Both the position numbers and the translations under genes were made by a program. Of a stretch of 6,899 nt of DNA, positions 5,706-6,899 are shown piece after piece (the first letter of the stretch is position 1; every line of letters starts with the position of its first letter). Source of the stretch: Christensenellaceae bacterium (lineage in GTDB: Bacteria > Bacillota > Clostridia > Christensenellales > Borkfalkiaceae). The stretch spans positions 1-6,899 of the forward strand of contig JAEDMA010000070.1 in NCBI GenBank assembly GCA_016295005.1. Reading direction: 5' to 3'. Below the pieces are notes generated by a model. That model searched no databases. It was not told the origin of the DNA and saw only the letters and a list, made by a program, of their open reading frames with translations.

Positions 5706-6899
5706 TTATTCCTTAATAATTTTTACTAATGCAATTTCACCTGCAGGCAAAATATCTATCGTTAAATTTTGAGCGGTTTTACGGTATTTAACCGTTCCTT
5801 TTATATACTCTAAATTGTACTCTTTATCAAAAGATAAAGTAACAGTTGCAGATACGTAGGGAGAATTATTTACAACCAAAAACATATTTTGATTATTCTT
5901 TTCAAAGCATGATACCAAACATTGCGACGTGCCTTGAACTTCAATAAGTTCTCCGAATTTTTCTATTTCTATAGAGTCGTAATTAGGTATTCCGCCCGAA
6001 TAAACCACATCCGAACCAAACCCGGAAGTTAATTCAAAATCAATTTCGTTAGCGGTTTTATTTTTCGGCAACAAACTCACATAGTCGCCCTTTCCTAATA
6101 TAACGCCTTTTAAGTTTGCTCCTACAATATCTTTTTCTATACTTTTTAGTTGCATAAATGCGTATTGATATATAGGATATTGCTCAGTTATTTCACCAAA
6201 TCTTTCAATTATTCCGGAGTGTTCTAATTTATTTTCTAAACAATCGTTTGCAAAACAACCTGTGTACATCATAAAGCCCGTAGCACCGAAGGCAAGCGGA
6301 ATATTTACGTCAAGTTGAGCTTCGCCAAACGAAGGTACTCTAACCCTATCAAACCATAAACCACCCGTTTGTAATGCAAACCAGAACTTTTTACCTTTTT
6401 GTCTGCAATAATTTCCTATTCTTTGAGTTAAATCAAAATGTATTTTATGAATAAAAGTTCCGTAATTTCTTACGCTTTCAAACGGATAAGCATCGTAACA
6501 TATTATATCGGCATCAACTTTTTCTTCGTATTTTTTTAAATAATATTCGTATCTGTAAATGTTGCTTTTTTCGGAAACGGCGTAATGGTTACTCGGTTCT
6601 TCGTCTATTTCCTCCCAACCAAATTGATACTGTTTCGGGGTGATATAGTATGGAAATAAATTTACGAAAAATAATTTATCTTTACATACTTTTTCAAACA
6701 CCCTTTTAGCACGTCCTATTCCCGCAAACATATCGCTTCCCGGCTCGTCAACAAATATTACGCCTGCAAATGCAGGGTGGTCTTTATATCTTTTTAAAGA
6801 GTTTTCGTACTTCGTATCAAGTTCTTGTTTTTCTTTTTCCGACAATTTGCGATAATCGGGGTATTTATCTCCCAAACCGCAATAACGTTTTGATATTTC
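5706..6899 (-). CDS. TIM-barrel glycoside-hydrolase-like protein, N-terminus outside the window
   Basis: The frame is open to the window edge. A TTG at 6875 could be taken as the start, but eight further codons (EISKRYCG) precede it without a stop or a ribosome binding site, so the gene continues beyond base 6899. At least 397 residues are visible. Counting from the TTG codon, features suggesting a clan GH-A-like barrel are FVDEPGSD with Glu44 after a hydrophobic strand, CYDAYPF at 127-132, FWFALQTGGLW at 164-174, and FGE (Glu185) leading into a helix and FGATGFMMYT at 196-205. The last 65 or so residues look like a small beta-sandwich ending in LPAGEIALVKI, as in GH42-like proteins. Glu44 is a candidate acid/base; the nucleophile is not certain. 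No exact family is recognised, and a signal peptide, if any, would be outside. It overlaps nothing and sits three bases before the large lipoprotein gene, as part of the same operon. Confidence 0.75.
   Translation of the reverse strand, partial: EISKRYCGLGDKYPDYRKLSEKEKQELDTKYENSLKRYKDHPAFAGVIFVDEPGSDMFAGIGRAKRVFEKVCKDKLFFVNLFPYYITPKQYQFGWEEIDEEPSNHYAVSEKSNIYRYEYYLKKYEEKVDADIICYDAYPFESVRNYGTFIHKIHFDLTQRIGNYCRQKGKKFWFALQTGGLWFDRVRVPSFGEAQLDVNIPLAFGATGFMMYTGCFANDCLENKLEHSGIIERFGEITEQYPIYQYAFMQLKSIEKDIVGANLKGVILGKGDYVSLLPKNKTANEIDFELTSGFGSDVVYSGGIPNYDSIEIEKFGELIEVQGTSQCLVSCFEKNNQNMFLVVNNSPYVSATVTLSFDKEYNLEYIKGTVKYRKTAQNLTIDILPAGEIALVKIIKE

Noticed and set aside
1..6899. CRISPR arrays, tRNA or rRNA genes
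   Set aside because: No regularly spaced direct repeats and no tRNA- or rRNA-like stretches were seen on either strand by eye.

Overview
The window is an AT-rich, low-GC stretch. Its codon use, its strong AGGAG/AAAGGTGG-type ribosome binding sites and its lipoproteins with InlB-type repeats suggest an uncultured gut- or rumen-type Firmicute (Clostridia or Bacilli-like). That placement is inference; no marker gene is present. All recognisable genes lie on the minus strand, so the transcriptional order runs from high to low coordinates.

Layout in transcription order: (1) 6899-5706, the C-terminal part of a TIM-barrel, glycoside-hydrolase-like protein whose N-terminus lies outside the window; (2) 5702-3321, a 793-residue lipoprotein with Ig-like N-terminal segments, two related beta-rich modules and a C-terminal InlB-type repeat; (3) a perfect 9-bp hairpin at 3291-3314; (4) 3272-1695, a cytoplasmic GH13 alpha-glucosidase-like enzyme; (5) 1677-1126, a small lipoprotein made of two InlB-like repeats; (6) 1063-437, a GDSL/SGNH hydrolase; (7) a rho-independent terminator at 369-420. 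Intergenic gaps are 3, 48, 17 and 62 bases, with no convincing internal promoter, so these five genes probably form one operon closed by the terminator.

The likely theme is carbohydrate capture and breakdown. Two surface lipoproteins, an uncharacterised TIM-barrel hydrolase, an alpha-glucan/oligosaccharide hydrolase and an SGNH esterase would fit a small glycan-utilisation locus. No transporter or regulator is visible here and the substrate cannot be read from the sequence.

Bases 1-436 contain no full gene. Bases 1-102 hold two strong hairpins followed on the minus strand by a Shine-Dalgarno and an ATG at 16-14. This arrangement resembles the left end and 5' leader of an IS200/IS605-type element whose transposase would lie beyond base 1. 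I found no CRISPR array, tRNA or rRNA. The least explained parts are the modular lipoprotein, the truncated hydrolase and the variant GH13 motifs; none proves a new system.
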